Shown: in pieces, positions 63,882 through 64,000 of the stretch | Position numbering within the stretch: the stretch's first letter is position 1 | Layout: each line of letters begins with the position of its first letter | Assembly: GCA_035758925.1 (NCBI GenBank) | Contig: DASTVV010000103.1 | Span: 7,103-71,102 of the forward strand | DNA length: 64,000 nucleotides | Source: DASPMP01 sp035758925 | GTDB taxonomy: Bacteria; Gemmatimonadota; Gemmatimonadetes; Gemmatimonadales; Gemmatimonadaceae | Direction: 5' to 3' | Notes under the pieces: generated by a model | What the model was told of the DNA's origin: nothing | Seen by the model: the letters and a program-made list of their open reading frames with translations, nothing else | Database searches by the model: none | Position numbers and translations under genes: made by a program

Positions 63882-64000
63882 TGCATTTCGGGTGTCGTCA
63901 GCTCGAAATGGCTCGCCTCGTGGGCTCCCAGACGTGGTCCTGGTGTCCGTGGAATACACGCCACCACGCATGGATGACCGCCAGATTTGCCGCCAGTCCG

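Overview
The window is about 64 kb of high-GC bacterial chromosome. There is no phage, IS element, CRISPR array, tRNA or rRNA that I can recognise. Several features suggest Gemmatimonadota or a close relative (inference): many secreted amidohydrolases and peptidases, TonB-plug-like and Omp85-like envelope proteins, a beta-propeller/amidohydrolase fusion, frequent GTG/TTG starts, and small proteins of a style I associate with that phylum. No marker gene is present to prove it.

Layout. 1-3.3 kb (-): a DUF4198 secreted protein translationally coupled to an MFS/spermidine-synthase fusion that runs off the left edge. 3.4-10.1 kb (+): a TetR regulator followed by a TolC/MFP/RND tripartite efflux set; two palindromes lie in the divergent promoter region. 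10.3-13.4 kb (+): D-amino-acid transaminase, D-aminoacylase-type amidohydrolase and DedA. 13.5-16.2 kb (-): ABC-2 permease, its ATPase and a TVP38-type membrane protein. 16.2-23.1 kb (mostly +): large outer-membrane barrel, Crp/Fnr regulator, a convergent TonB-plug-like protein, O-methyltransferase, metallophosphoesterase and M20 peptidase. 23.2-23.7 kb: a decayed GH88 fragment and a heptanucleotide tandem array. 23.75-30.1 kb (+): propeller/amidohydrolase, subtilase, nitrilase and hotdog thioesterase.

30.2-36.9 kb: L,D-transpeptidase and an outer-membrane barrel (-); sarcosine/N-methyltryptophan oxidase, an H1-like basic protein and an aromatic amino acid decarboxylase (+); a glycine-rich lipoprotein (-); a SnoaL/NTF2-like lipoprotein (+). 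37.0-42.1 kb (-): a five-gene amino-acid catabolic directon (P5C dehydrogenase, ornithine-cyclodeaminase-family protein, threonine-dehydratase-family protein, a small conserved protein, PhzF-family protein). 42.1-51 kb (+): BNR-like lipoprotein, endonuclease IV, SWIB-domain protein with an H1-like tail, signal peptidase I, penicillin acylase, a membrane protein, M24 peptidase and a CheR-like methyltransferase. 51.0-57.9 kb: a 1038-residue lipoprotein with seven Ig-like repeats (-), GroES-like protein and bacilliredoxin (+), DUF3108 protein and an MsbA-type ABC exporter (-). 58.0-59.2 kb: an FAD amine oxidase with no ATG/GTG/TTG start. 59.5-63.8 kb (+): start of an exopolysaccharide locus (Wza-like, Wzc-like tyrosine autokinase, WbaP/ExoY-like sugar transferase).

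No single new defence or mobile system is evident. The least ordinary signals are: several families of inverted or tandem short repeats confined to gene ends and intergenic gaps, two of them with two copies in the window; a heptamer array between a decayed GH88 gene and a propeller/amidohydrolase gene; a likely CTG start; an RND pump with an inserted pair of hydrophobic segments; the Ig-repeat protein with a lyase-like C-terminus; and two eukaryote-style basic chromatin-like proteins.
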